Assembly: GCA_963835955.1 (NCBI GenBank) | Contig: CAWIHZ010000025.1 | Location: 11,381 to 75,380, forward strand | Source of the DNA: Roseiarcus sp963835955 | GTDB lineage: Bacteria > Pseudomonadota > Alphaproteobacteria > Rhizobiales > Beijerinckiaceae | DNA length: 64,000 bases | Direction: 5' to 3' | In this document: positions 8,845 to 17,126 of the stretch, piece by piece | Layout of the letters: each line of letters opens with the position of its first letter | Position numbering within the stretch: the first letter of the stretch is position 1 | Notes under the pieces: model-generated | Told to the model about the DNA's origin: nothing | What the model saw: only the letters and a program-made list of their open reading frames with translations | The model's database searches: none | Program-made: the position numbers and the translations under genes

Positions 8845-9300
8845 ATGCGCACCGTTGCGTTCAAGGCCGGAGACACGATCATCCGCGAGGGCGACGACGG
8901 CGATACGGCGTTCTTCATCGTAACCGGATCGGTCGAGGTCAGCGTCGGGCGAGGGGCCGCGGCCAGAACCGTCGGCATGCTGAGCACGGGCGAAGTGTTC
9001 GGCGAGATGTGCCTGATCGACCCCGGGCCACGGTCGGCCACGATCAACGCGGCGACCGACGTCGAATGCCTCGCCGCCACCTACGAGGAGTTCCTCTCTT
9101 CGATCGAGGACTACCCGGAACGCGCGGTCGGATTCATGAAGACGCTGGTCAAGCGGCTTCGGCAGATGAACGAACTGATGGAGAATGTGGGCCCCGATCG
9201 CCGCGGGCTTCGGGTGAGGATTCACGATTGGCGGAAGTCCGTGGAGCCGATCGAGTTCAGGCCCGAGGTCTCCGCCCTTTCCTGGACCATGCTGTGGTGA
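8845..9300 (+). CDS. Cyclic nucleotide-binding (CAP-ED) domain protein
   Basis: A 151-residue stand-alone cNMP-binding domain. It shows the beta-roll pattern FKAGDTIIREGDDGDTAFFI, the phosphate-binding cassette region GEVFGEMCLIDPGPRSATI and a C-terminal helix (VGFMKTLVKRLRQM). No helix-turn-helix follows, so it is not a complete CRP/FNR transcription factor. It may be a regulatory subunit or an orphan sensor. The Arg in the cassette (PRSATI) is the residue that usually contacts cyclic-nucleotide phosphate. The ATG at 8845 follows AGGGAGGC and is preferred over 8809. The last 25 residues look non-conserved. The 254 bp before it hold nothing recognisable. Confidence 0.85.
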   Translation: MRTVAFKAGDTIIREGDDGDTAFFIVTGSVEVSVGRGAAARTVGMLSTGEVFGEMCLIDPGPRSATINAATDVECLAATYEEFLSSIEDYPERAVGFMKTLVKRLRQMNELMENVGPDRRGLRVRIHDWRKSVEPIEFRPEVSALSWTMLW

Positions 9301-9399
9301 CGGCGCCGAAGAATGTGAGGCTTTCCTTTATTGGCGCTCCGCATCGGTCCCCGCGCTGCGCGAGGAGCCGCGCGGAACGCCAAGGGCGAAAGACTTGCC

Positions 9400-10059
9400 T
9401 CACGCGCGCGGCTTCGCCTTGATCGCGCGGGCGAACAACGCCTCTTCCATCCGCTCGGCGATCTCACGCAGGTAGGGGTTGCGCGCCTCGCGGCCCGCCC
9501 GGCCCGAATCGAGGTCGGCTTGAAACCCGTCGCGCTGCGGCCAGTGCTCCGAGAGCAGCTCGAAGCCGGCGTCCTCGATCGTCTCCACCGCTCGGGCGAA
9601 TTGCGACTCCGAGCGCCCGACCTTCGACAGCACCAGCACCAGGCGCCCCTCGGCGCCGCGCCGGGCGAGCCTGCGCGCCAACGTCAGCGTCGGCCTCAGA
9701 TCGTCCTGCGACACGCCCGTCGGCAGGAACACGACCTCGCTGTCCTCTGCGATCTCGGTCGACAGGCCGTCGGCGAGGCCGCGCGTGTCGACGACGATGA
9801 AATCGACCGAATCGTCGTCCCGCCGCAACTTTTTCAGACTCTTGAACGCCCGCGTCTCGACCTCGGGCTCCAGGCTCGAGCGCAGGCGCAACGCGCTCCA
9901 TTCGACGCAAGTCAGCTGATCGAGATCGAAGTCGGCGAGCAGGGTCTTGCGGCCGCGGTTGATCGCCCCGACCGCCAGCAGCCGCGCCAGCGCGCTCTTG
10001 CCCACGCCGCCCTTCTGGCTGACGAACGACACGGTAGTGCGTGCGGTCGGCTTTGTCAT
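9400..10059 (-). CDS. ParA/MinD-family (orphan) P-loop ATPase
   Basis: A 219-residue ParA-type ATPase with the deviant Walker A motif QKGGVGKSA near residues 15-23, including its signature lysine. The Walker A' aspartate motif is LLADFDLDQ and Walker B is FIVVDTRG. No ParB or centromere-like repeats are adjacent, so this is an orphan. Such proteins position cellular cargos such as chemosensory clusters, carboxysomes or flagellar poles. The cargo cannot be identified here. An insertion sequence sits 125 bp upstream of its start, in the gap to the YCII operon. Confidence 0.85.
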   Translation of the reverse strand: MTKPTARTTVSFVSQKGGVGKSALARLLAVGAINRGRKTLLADFDLDQLTCVEWSALRLRSSLEPEVETRAFKSLKKLRRDDDSVDFIVVDTRGLADGLSTEIAEDSEVVFLPTGVSQDDLRPTLTLARRLARRGAEGRLVLVLSKVGRSESQFARAVETIEDAGFELLSEHWPQRDGFQADLDSGRAGREARNPYLREIAERMEEALFARAIKAKPRA

Positions 10060-10166
10060 ATCCGGAGCACTTCCCAGCGCCCGTCAGGCTGACGCCGCTC
10101 AAGCGCAAAGGGCAAGGGCGGGCCGCGTGGCTTTCGCTCATGCTAACCGCCCGGACGGCGATGGCA

Positions 10167-10184
10167 AGAGCGCCAGACGCCTTG
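10167..10184 (+). repeat. Target-site duplication, left copy (18 bp)
   Basis: AGAGCGCCAGACGCCTTG here is repeated exactly at 11648-11665. The two copies bracket the insertion sequence directly, as expected for a target duplication made during transposition. Confidence 0.88.
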
Positions 10185-11647
10185 TTAGCGCAAATTAGGA
10201 ATGTCCCCTTTTCGCAAATTAGGAATGTCCCCTCTGGATTGAGCGGGGGCGTTGATGGCGGCGGGGGCATTGGCGATGAGCGGGCGGGAGCGCGAAAGAC
10301 TTGTTGTGATCGCGCAGGTCTGTGGCAAGCTTCTCAGCCAAGGCGCGGCGGCGGAGCGGCTTGGGATTTGCGTTCGGCAGGTCAAGCGGCTTGTTCGGGC
10401 CTATCGTGCCGAGGGCGACGCAGGGCTTGTGTCGCGCCAGCGCGGGCGGGCCTCGAACCGTCGGCTGGCGCCGGGCGTCGGCGAACGGGCGAGCGAACTG
10501 CTCGGCGGCAAGTATCGTGATTTTGGTCCGACGCTGGCCTGCGAGAAGCTGGCGGAGCTTGAAGGGATTGTCGTCTCGCGCGAGACGATCCGACGGCTCC
10601 AGATTCGGCATGGCTTATGGAAGCCGAAGCGGCGGCGTCACAAGCGGGTGTTTCAATTGCGCGAGCGGCGGCCGCGATTTGGCGAACTGATCCAGATCGA
10701 CGGCAGCCCGCATGACTGGTTTGAAGGGCGCGGCCCGCGCTGCACGCTGATCGTGTTCATTGACGATGCGACGGGGTGTCTGACGGCGTTGCGCTTTGCC
10801 CCCGCGGAGACGACGCGCGCCTACCTTGGCGCGCTCAGGGACCATGTTCTCGCGCATGGCTGTCCGGCAGCCTTCTATTCGGATCGGCACGGCATTTTTC
10901 GGGTCAACGCCAAGGACGCCGCCGGCGGCGACGGCAAGACCGAGTTCGGCCGCGTCAGCGAGCGTTTGCGCATCGAACTCATCAACGCGCTCACCCCGCA
11001 GGCCAAGGGCCGCGTCGAACGGGCCAACCAGACGTTGCAGGATCGGCTGGTGCGCGAGATGCGGCTCAGGGGGATTTCCTCGATTGAGGAGGCGCAGGCC
11101 TTCACCCCCGCCTTCATCGCCGCGTGGAACGACAAGTTCGCCGGGCCGCCGCGCGGCAGCCAAGACGCCCATCGTCCTTGGACCAAGGGCGCCGATGCGC
11201 TCGAGGAGGCGCTGGCGCGGCGCGAGGAGCGCCTCCTGTCCAAAGCCCTGACGTTCAGCGTCGGCGGCGCCGTCCATTGCGTCAAGACCAGCGGCCCCGG
11301 CATCGCCATGCGCGGGGCCAAAATAATGCTGCTGCACTTGCCCGATGGCTCCATCCGGCTGCGCTACAAGGATCGCGACTTGCAATACACGCACGTCAAA
11401 TCCTCGCCCCGGCCAAGCCCCGCCGAAGATGAAAAAACCATCGACGCTCGCATCGACGCCGTCCTGGCCGCACGCCGTGACGACAACCCAACCGCCGAGC
11501 CCACAAGGGCGTGGATAACGGGCGGGCTCGCTACGGCGCCATTGACAGCGCGCGTCGCCCGCCCGTTACCCACCCCCACTCAACCAGAGCGCCAAAGGGG
11601 ACATTCCTATTGCGCGCAATCAGGGGACATTTCTATTGTGCGTTGAC
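10185..11647 (+). mobile_element. Complete ISNCY/IS1202-type insertion sequence
   Basis: A 1,463-bp element with one transposase gene. The ends are imperfect inverted repeats built on AATGTCCCC. At each end the motif occurs twice in tandem: left near 10199 and 10223, right near 11597 and 11624 in inverted orientation. An exact 18-bp direct repeat flanks it on both sides. As I recall, long target duplications are known for this family, and 15-18 bp has been described for one subgroup. Ends, open reading frame and duplication are all intact, so it is probably a recent and potentially active insertion. Confidence 0.88.
10255..11646 (+). CDS. ISNCY/IS1202-family DDE transposase
   Basis: A 463-residue transposase. 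The N-terminus is helix-turn-helix (AAERLGICVRQVKRLV), followed by an integrase-like catalytic core. The catalytic triad is visible as D149 (IQIDGSPHDWF), D210 (FYSDRHGIF) and E255 (GRVERANQTLQ). The ATG at 10255 follows GCGGGGGC; a TTG lies directly before it and an ATG at 10276 is also possible. The stop codon is inside the right inverted repeat, so the last residues are encoded by the element end. The gene appears intact. Confidence 0.9.
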   Translation: MAAGALAMSGRERERLVVIAQVCGKLLSQGAAAERLGICVRQVKRLVRAYRAEGDAGLVSRQRGRASNRRLAPGVGERASELLGGKYRDFGPTLACEKLAELEGIVVSRETIRRLQIRHGLWKPKRRRHKRVFQLRERRPRFGELIQIDGSPHDWFEGRGPRCTLIVFIDDATGCLTALRFAPAETTRAYLGALRDHVLAHGCPAAFYSDRHGIFRVNAKDAAGGDGKTEFGRVSERLRIELINALTPQAKGRVERANQTLQDRLVREMRLRGISSIEEAQAFTPAFIAAWNDKFAGPPRGSQDAHRPWTKGADALEEALARREERLLSKALTFSVGGAVHCVKTSGPGIAMRGAKIMLLHLPDGSIRLRYKDRDLQYTHVKSSPRPSPAEDEKTIDARIDAVLAARRDDNPTAEPTRAWITGGLATAPLTARVARPLPTPTQPERQRGHSYCAQSGDISIVR

Positions 11648-11665
11648 AGAGCGCCAGACGCCTTG
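11648..11665 (+). repeat. Target-site duplication, right copy (18 bp)
   Basis: This is an exact repeat of 10167-10184. Joining the two flanks at one copy recreates an uninterrupted intergenic region between the ParA-like gene and the YCII gene. Confidence 0.88.
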
Positions 11666-11682
11666 GCGACGGGAAACGCCGC

Positions 11683-12042
11683 TCAGCCGAAGTCCTCCAT
11701 CTCGAACAGCTCGCGGATCTCGATCTGCGAAGGTCCCGGCATCGGATTGGGGCAGCGCTTGACCCAGTCGATCGCCTCCTCCAGGTCCTTGACCTTCCAT
11801 ATCCAGTAGCCGGCCGCGAGTTCGCCGACGTTCGGGAACGGCCCCCTGGTCACGCTGCGATCCGCGCCAGAAAAGGCGACTCGCGCCCCCTTTCGCGTGT
11901 CCTTCAGCCCACCCCCGTCGACGAACAAGCCGGCGTCGATCAGTTTCCGATTGAACGCGCCCATGTCCGCCATCAGTTGGGCGCTCGGCATCTTGCCGGC
12001 CTCCGAATCCGCGGTCGCCTTGACGATCACCATGACCCGCAT
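11683..12042 (-). CDS. YCII/DGPF-family protein
   Basis: A 119-residue YciI-like alpha/beta-barrel protein (MRVMVIVKATADSEAG..., then AGYWIWKVKDLEEAIDWVKR). Family members are small homodimers with a conserved His-Asp pair in some, but mostly of unknown role. It is the last gene of an apparent TetR-VOC-VOC-YCII operon, 18 bp after the preceding VOC gene. Similar clusters are common in soil bacteria, and the shared regulator suggests a response to a toxic small molecule. The ISNCY element lies just past its 3' end and does not interrupt it. Confidence 0.85.
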   Translation of the reverse strand: MRVMVIVKATADSEAGKMPSAQLMADMGAFNRKLIDAGLFVDGGGLKDTRKGARVAFSGADRSVTRGPFPNVGELAAGYWIWKVKDLEEAIDWVKRCPNPMPGPSQIEIRELFEMEDFG

Positions 12043-12060
12043 CGCGTTCCCTCCCGTGGT

Positions 12061-12846
12061 CTAGCGCGTCGGCGAAACCATCGCGAACATCGCGCCCTGG
12101 GGATCGAGGCCGTTGATAATCCAGCTTCCACCCGGAACTTGCATGGGTCCGTTCACGACCTGGCCGCCTGCGGCCTTGACCCTCTCTTGGGCCGCGCCGA
12201 TCGCATCGACATTGATGTAATAGAGCCAATGCGCGGCCGGTTCTTGGGCCATCTTCCTCATCATGCCGCCGGCCTGCCGGCCCTTGGTGGTGAAAATTTG
12301 ATAGGTTCCCATCGAACCCATGTCCATCGCCTCGCCCTTGGTCCAGCCGAACAGACCGGAGTAGAAGGCGAACGAGGTCTCCGGATCGCCGCCGTGCAGT
12401 TCGTGCCAGCCGACATGGCCGCGCCCAGCCGGGTCCTGCGCCGGCCCCTCATCGCTATTGCCCCTGAACAGAATGAACCCCGCGCCATCCGGATCGCTGG
12501 CGACGGCGAAAGTCCCGACATTGGGAATCTCGGTCGGCGGCCGATGGATCGCGCCGCCGGCGGCCTTGACCTTGTCGGCGTAGGCCTTCACGTCGTCGAC
12601 AGCGATATAGCCCATCCACGCCGGACGCACGCCCATCTTCGCGGCGTCCTCGGGAATCGGCATCAACCCGCCGACCGTGGCCTCGCCGGCCTTAAGCAGC
12701 GTATAGCGCTGGGCGTTCATGGTGTTGGGGGCGAGCGTCCAGCCGACCGCCTTGCTGTAAAACGCCTCAGCTCCGGCGAGGTCGTTCGACATTTGATCGT
12801 ACCAGATGAATGCGCCGATGAGGCTCGATTCGGATGGATTGGCCAT
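12061..12846 (-). CDS. Two-domain VOC (glyoxalase/bleomycin-resistance-like) protein
   Basis: A 261-residue protein of two tandem vicinal-oxygen-chelate domains (about residues 8-125 and 140-258). Each has the FYSKAVGWT/FYSGLFGWT helix and the GGLMPIP or GGMMRKM strand typical of the family. It matches proteins annotated as glyoxalase/hydroxylase-like. It sits 12 bp after the PhnB-like gene in the same operon. Substrate is unknown; members bind or modify electrophiles, antibiotics or aromatic compounds. Confidence 0.85.
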   Translation of the reverse strand: MANPSESSLIGAFIWYDQMSNDLAGAEAFYSKAVGWTLAPNTMNAQRYTLLKAGEATVGGLMPIPEDAAKMGVRPAWMGYIAVDDVKAYADKVKAAGGAIHRPPTEIPNVGTFAVASDPDGAGFILFRGNSDEGPAQDPAGRGHVGWHELHGGDPETSFAFYSGLFGWTKGEAMDMGSMGTYQIFTTKGRQAGGMMRKMAQEPAAHWLYYINVDAIGAAQERVKAAGGQVVNGPMQVPGGSWIINGLDPQGAMFAMVSPTR

Positions 12847-12858
12847 GAGGTTCCTCCT

Positions 12859-13341
12859 TCAGTTCGGCCCGAAGGCCTGTTGCAAACGGTCGAGGTCGAG
12901 CTTCTTCATCGTCATCAGGGCGCGCATGAGGCGATCGACGCGTTTGGAGTTGGAGCTCAGAAGCAGAGCGGGCATCGCGCGCGGAACAATTTGCCAGGAG
13001 ACGCCGAACTTGTCGGTCAGCCAGCCGCATTGGCCGGGCTCGCCGCCATCGGAGAGCCTCTCCCACAACACGTCGACCTCCGCCTGATCGTCGCAATTGA
13101 CGATGAGCGAGAGCGCGGGCGTGAACTTGAATTGCGGCCCGCCGTTCAACGCCAGAAATTCCTGGCCGTCGATCTCGAACAGACAGGTCATCACCGCGCC
13201 TTCGGGGCCGGGGCCGGCCTCGCCGTAGCGCGTCGTCGACAGGATTCTGCCGTTCTTGAAGATCGACAGATAGTGGGCGACCGCTTCCTCGGCGTTGAAA
13301 TCGAACCACAGGCAGGGCGTGAATTTCTGCGCGCCAGTCAT
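12859..13341 (-). CDS. PhnB-like VOC protein (3-demethylubiquinone-9 methyltransferase-like fold)
   Basis: A 160-residue single-domain VOC protein of the PhnB/3-dmu-9_3-mt type. It begins MTGAQKFTPCLWFDFNAEEA and carries the family signature LNGGPQFKFTPALS and WLTDKFGVSWQIVP. The methyltransferase label used for relatives is historical; no methyltransferase motif is present. Its ATG overlaps the TetR stop codon (ATGA), so it is translationally coupled to its likely repressor. A longer open frame upstream is only antisense or out-of-frame TetR sequence. Confidence 0.88.
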   Translation of the reverse strand: MTGAQKFTPCLWFDFNAEEAVAHYLSIFKNGRILSTTRYGEAGPGPEGAVMTCLFEIDGQEFLALNGGPQFKFTPALSLIVNCDDQAEVDVLWERLSDGGEPGQCGWLTDKFGVSWQIVPRAMPALLLSSNSKRVDRLMRALMTMKKLDLDRLQQAFGPN

Positions 13342-14015
13342 TGACGTCTCCTTGCGCCATGAACGCGCTCGGACGCCGGGCGTTCCGCCGCCCCGTCCGA
13401 GAACAAGTTTTCGAGATAGCGCCGCAGATGATCGAGGCAGTCGGCGGCGATATCGGGGCTCCGCTTGGCCTTTGCGAGAACGAACGCGCCCTGAATCACC
13501 GCCTGGGCGAACAGCGCCAGACTCTGCGGGGTCCATTCGGCGTCCGGCGCATGGAGCGCCTTGGCTTCGGCGATGTCGGCGCCGAGGCGCTCGGCGTGCT
13601 CGCTGATGTAACGGTCGCAGGCCTGGCGGATCGCCGGATGGGTCTCGTAGGCCTCCTGAACCATGGTGCCCAGCAGGCAGGTGAACTGCGGCAATTCGCC
13701 CTGAAGGATCGCCTTGCGGAACTCGACATAGCCGAGCACGCGCGCGGCGGGGTCGGCAAGCAGACGATACGGGGCCGCGTCGAACAGCGCGTCGGCTCTG
13801 GCGGCGAAATGCGCCGCCGCAGCGATCGCGCAGGCTTCCTTGCTGGCGAAATGATGGAAAAACGCGCCCTTGGTCAGACCGGCCTCGGCGCAAATGTCCT
13901 CAACCCGCGCGGCCGAATAGCCCCTGGCCCGGATGACATGCACAGCCGCGTCGAGCAACCGTTCGCCCGACGCCAGGGCCGACGCCGCCTTGCTGGACTT
14001 CGCCGTCGCCGCCAT
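13338..14015 (-). CDS. TetR/AcrR-family transcriptional repressor
   Basis: A 225-residue TetR regulator. The N-terminal DNA-binding domain is clear: LLDAAVHVIRARGYSAARVE, then the recognition helix region GLTKGAFFHHFASKEA. The C-terminal ligand domain has the AcrR-type TCLLGTMVQE segment. ATG 14015 is chosen because AAGGGAGG precedes it and it lies downstream of a consensus promoter that an upstream ATG would overlap. The promoter carries an operator palindrome, so autorepression and control of the two VOC genes and the YCII gene are likely. The inducer is unknown. Confidence 0.92.
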   Translation of the reverse strand: MAATAKSSKAASALASGERLLDAAVHVIRARGYSAARVEDICAEAGLTKGAFFHHFASKEACAIAAAAHFAARADALFDAAPYRLLADPAARVLGYVEFRKAILQGELPQFTCLLGTMVQEAYETHPAIRQACDRYISEHAERLGADIAEAKALHAPDAEWTPQSLALFAQAVIQGAFVLAKAKRSPDIAADCLDHLRRYLENLFSDGAAERPASERVHGARRRQ

Positions 14016-14050
14016 GGCCTCCCTTCCGTTTCCTCGCATTCGACAACATC

Positions 14051-14079
14051 GTAATACCAACCAGTCGGTATATTGTCAA
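14051..14079 (-). promoter_or_regulatory. TetR-operon promoter with embedded operator
   Basis: On the minus strand TTGACA (14079-14074), a 17-bp spacer and TATTAC (14056-14051) form a near-consensus sigma-70 promoter 36 bp before the TetR ATG. The spacer and -10 contain the imperfect palindrome ATACCAACCAGTCGGTAT (14054-14071). This matches the shape of operators bound by TetR regulators of this class, often centred on ACCGACnGGTnGGT. Short GACAA/TTGTC arms flank it at 14042-14046 and 14073-14077. Binding here would directly block RNA polymerase. Confidence 0.82.
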
Positions 14080-14157
14080 GGCGCGGCCGGAGGCGGCGGT
14101 CGTCCTGTCCCAGGCCTACACGGGCTCGCGGGCCCGCAATTTCGGGCGGACAGCGCC

Positions 14158-14979
14158 TCACCTTTTCTCGGTTTCCGTGATGAACGCCTGCAGCAGGGCG
14201 TCGAAGGCCTGCGGCGTCTCCCACTGCGGCGCATGGCCCGCGCCGGGGATCGTTTGCACCGCGCCGCGCCACAGGGTCGGCATGGTCAGCGAGGCGAAAT
14301 AGGCGCCGTTGACCAGTTGCTCCTCGGCCCCGTGCAGAACGGCCAGCGGCGCCTTCAGATCGCGGACGACCGCGACCTCGTCGCGATAGAAGCCGGCCGC
14401 GACGCTGGCGCCGAGAAGCTTGCGCGCGCGTCCGTCCGTCCGCAGCGCGTCCTCGACAAAGAACGGCGGAATGTCGGCGAAGCCGGGCTTGAACATCGAG
14501 GCGACAAGGGCGGCCGCCTGGTCGCGGTCGATGCGCTCGGCGAAGACCGTCCCCATCGCCGGATTGGCGAGGAACGCCCCGCCCATCGCGGCCGGGAAGC
14601 CGAGCGGCGGCGTCCCGAAGATCGCGAAGCCCCCTGCTTCCGGAAGATCGGGCGCCATCTCGAGCACGACATGGCCGCCCAGGCTCCAGCCGACGAAGCG
14701 CGCGGCGGCGAGCCCCAGCGCGTCCACGGCCGCGCGGACGGCGCGCGCATGGCCCGGCAGCGAATAGGCGCTCGGGTCCCCGGCGTTCTCCGAGGCGCCG
14801 TAGCCGGGAAGATCGATTGCGACGAGCCTCAATCGTTCGCCGAGCGGGCCGTCGAGCTGGCGCGAAAACGCGCGCGACGACGACGAATTGCCGTGAATGA
14901 GAACGGCTGGTGGACCCTGTCCGCCCGACTCGCGCACCGCGACCGCGCCATTCGGCGTTCCGACCATGCGAGTTTTCAT
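14158..14979 (-). CDS. Alpha/beta-fold hydrolase
   Basis: A 273-residue alpha/beta hydrolase. It shows the oxyanion motif LIHGNSSSS (27-35), the nucleophile elbow GWSLGG with S99, and the late histidine in IPGAGHAPQWE. It looks like a generic esterase or haloperoxidase-like enzyme with a cap domain. It is divergent from typA and ends just before the TetR promoter region. Substrate is unknown. The 311 bp between it and typA contain two hairpin repeats and nothing coding. Confidence 0.85.
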   Translation of the reverse strand: MKTRMVGTPNGAVAVRESGGQGPPAVLIHGNSSSSRAFSRQLDGPLGERLRLVAIDLPGYGASENAGDPSAYSLPGHARAVRAAVDALGLAAARFVGWSLGGHVVLEMAPDLPEAGGFAIFGTPPLGFPAAMGGAFLANPAMGTVFAERIDRDQAAALVASMFKPGFADIPPFFVEDALRTDGRARKLLGASVAAGFYRDEVAVVRDLKAPLAVLHGAEEQLVNGAYFASLTMPTLWRGAVQTIPGAGHAPQWETPQAFDALLQAFITETEKR

Positions 14980-15141
14980 CTGGTCTCCAATCGCAGCGTC
15001 ACTATAGACCGCCCGACGCAGCCGAAAAAGTGCGCCGCCCTTCCCTCGACCCGGCTATTCGTGGTATCCGGCGGCGCAACCGGACGGGGAGGGACGCGCG
15101 CCGCGCAGTCGCGATCCCGCTATTTCGAGTTTGACGGACTA

Positions 15142-15177
15142 AGCAGGGATTCGTTGGCAATCCGACGAATCCCTGCT
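15142..15177. repeat. Hairpin repeat (AGCAGGGATTCGT type) before typA
   Basis: AGCAGGGATTCGT and its reverse complement ACGAATCCCTGCT are separated by 10 bases. The stem is extended by GGACT/AGTCC outside it. It is followed 15 bp later by a second, related palindrome. It could be a transcript-stabilising or attenuating structure, or a mobile REP-like element. Confidence 0.65.
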
Positions 15178-15191
15178 CAGAGTCCATTGAA

Positions 15192-15243
15192 GAAGCAGGA
15201 TTTTATCGGAAAACCGGTGGCCACTTTTCCGAAATCCTGCTTC
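15192..15243. repeat. Dispersed palindrome, AAGCAGGATTT family, copy 1
   Basis: GAAGCAGGATTT and AAATCCTGCTTC flank an inner stem GGAAAA/TTTTCC around the loop CCGGTGGCCAC. A second copy with the same plan lies at 20442-20492. The two copies share outer stem, inner stem and loop sequence, which marks them as one repeat family rather than chance hairpins. Confidence 0.75.
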
Positions 15244-15290
15244 GGCGGCCGCGCCGTCCCGCACGCCCGCCAGAAAAGTCAGTTCACGCC

Positions 15291-17126
15291 ATGAAGCTCC
15301 GCAACGTCGCCATCATCGCTCACGTCGATCATGGCAAGACCACCCTCGTCGACCGCCTGCTCCAGCAGTCCGGCGCCTTTCGCGATAACCAGCGGGTCGC
15401 CGAGCGGGTGATGGATACGGGCGATCTCGAGCGCGAACGCGGGATCACGATTCTCGCCAAGGCGACGTCGGTGGTGTGGAAGAACGTGCGGATCAATATC
15501 GTCGACACGCCCGGCCACGCCGATTTCGGCGGCGAGGTCGAGCGCATCTTGTCGATGGTCGACGGCGCGATCGTGCTCGTCGACGCCGCCGAGGGGCCGA
15601 TGCCGCAGACCAAGTTCGTCGTCGGGAAGGCGCTGAAGATCGGCCTCGAACCCATCGTCTGCGTCAACAAGGTGGATAAATCGGACGCGCGGCCGGGCGA
15701 GGTCGTCAATGAGGTGTTCGATCTCTTCGCCGCGCTCGACGCCACCGACGAGCAGCTCGATTTCCCCATCATCTATGGCTCGGCCAAGCAGGGCTGGATG
15801 GCCGCCGCGCCGGAAGGCCCCAAGGACAACATGGCGCCTCTGTTCGATCTGGTGCTCGAGCGCGTCGAGCCGCCGAAGGTCGGCGCCGGCGGGTTCCGCA
15901 TGCTGGGCACGCTGCTCGAGGCCAATCCCTATCTCGGGCGCATCATCACCGGCCGCGTCTTCTCCGGATCGGTCAGGACCAACGCCCCGGTCAAGGTGCT
16001 CGACCGCAACGGCGATCTGGTCGAACAAGGCCGGGTGTCCAAAATCCTCGCCTTCCGCGGCATCGAGCGCTCGCCGATCGAAGAGGCGGTCGCCGGCGAC
16101 ATCGTCGCCATCGCCGGTCTCGAAAAGTTCAACGTCGCCGACACCTTGTGCAGCCCGGAGGAAGTCGAGCCGCTGCACGCTCAAGCCATCGACCCGCCGA
16201 CCCTGTCGATGACCTTTTCCGTCAACGACAGCCCGCTCGCCGGCGCCGAGGGCGACAAGGTGACGAGCCGCGTCATTCGCGACCGGCTTTACAAGGAGGC
16301 CGAGGGCAATGTGGCGCTGAAGGTCGAGCCGGCCTCGAATTCGGACGCCTATGTCGTTTCCGGACGCGGCGAGTTGCAGCTCGCGATTCTCATCGAAACC
16401 ATGCGCCGCGAGGGCTTCGAACTCAGCGTCTCGCGTCCGAAGGTGCTCTACCGCCGTAACGACCGGGGCGAGATTCTGGAGCCGATCGAGGAGGTCGTGA
16501 TCGACGTCGACGAGGAGCATTCGGGCGTCGTCGTGCAGAAGATGAGCGAGCGCAAGGGCGAGATGATCGAGATGCGCCCCTCGGGCGGCGGGCGCCTGCG
16601 TCTGGTGTTCCTCGCGCCGACCCGCGGCCTGATCGGATATCTGGGCGAACTGCTGACCGACACGCGCGGCACGGCGATCATGAATCGCCTCTTTCACAAC
16701 TGGGGCGAATGGAAGGGCGAGATCGCGGGCCGTCGCAACGGCGTCCTGATCTCCAACGACGCGGGCGAAGCGGTCGCTTACGCGATGTGGAACCTCGAAG
16801 ACCGCGGGCCGATGATGATCGAGCCGGGCTGGAAGGTCTACCAGGGCATGATCGTGGGCCAGCACAACCGCGACAACGATCTCGAAGTCAACGTCCTGAA
16901 GGGCAAGAAGCTCACCAACATCCGCACCCATTCCAAGGACGAGGCCGTTCGCCTGACCCCGCCGATCCAGATGACGCTGGAGAAGGCGCTCGCCTATATC
17001 CAGGACGACGAGCTGGTCGAGGTGACGCCGAAGTCGATTCGCCTGCGCAAGGGCCTCCTCGACCCCAACGACCGCAAGCGCGCGGAGCGCGCCAAGGCGA
17101 ACGAGAGCGCGATCTATGGAGCCTGA
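15291..17126 (+). CDS. typA: Ribosome-associated GTPase TypA/BipA
   Basis: A 611-residue translational GTPase. G1 is AHVDHGKT (10-17), switch I contains ERGITI, G3 is DTPGHADF and G4 is NKVD. Domain II, the EF-G-like domains III/V and the specific C-terminal domain follow, ending NESAIYGA. BipA binds the 70S ribosome and assists 50S assembly and stress or cold adaptation. Length is normal, so the gene is intact. Its last 180 bp recur almost exactly at 18207-18387, after an intervening metallo-hydrolase gene. The stop codon overlaps the start of that gene. Confidence 0.97.
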   Translation: MKLRNVAIIAHVDHGKTTLVDRLLQQSGAFRDNQRVAERVMDTGDLERERGITILAKATSVVWKNVRINIVDTPGHADFGGEVERILSMVDGAIVLVDAAEGPMPQTKFVVGKALKIGLEPIVCVNKVDKSDARPGEVVNEVFDLFAALDATDEQLDFPIIYGSAKQGWMAAAPEGPKDNMAPLFDLVLERVEPPKVGAGGFRMLGTLLEANPYLGRIITGRVFSGSVRTNAPVKVLDRNGDLVEQGRVSKILAFRGIERSPIEEAVAGDIVAIAGLEKFNVADTLCSPEEVEPLHAQAIDPPTLSMTFSVNDSPLAGAEGDKVTSRVIRDRLYKEAEGNVALKVEPASNSDAYVVSGRGELQLAILIETMRREGFELSVSRPKVLYRRNDRGEILEPIEEVVIDVDEEHSGVVVQKMSERKGEMIEMRPSGGGRLRLVFLAPTRGLIGYLGELLTDTRGTAIMNRLFHNWGEWKGEIAGRRNGVLISNDAGEAVAYAMWNLEDRGPMMIEPGWKVYQGMIVGQHNRDNDLEVNVLKGKKLTNIRTHSKDEAVRLTPPIQMTLEKALAYIQDDELVEVTPKSIRLRKGLLDPNDRKRAERAKANESAIYGA

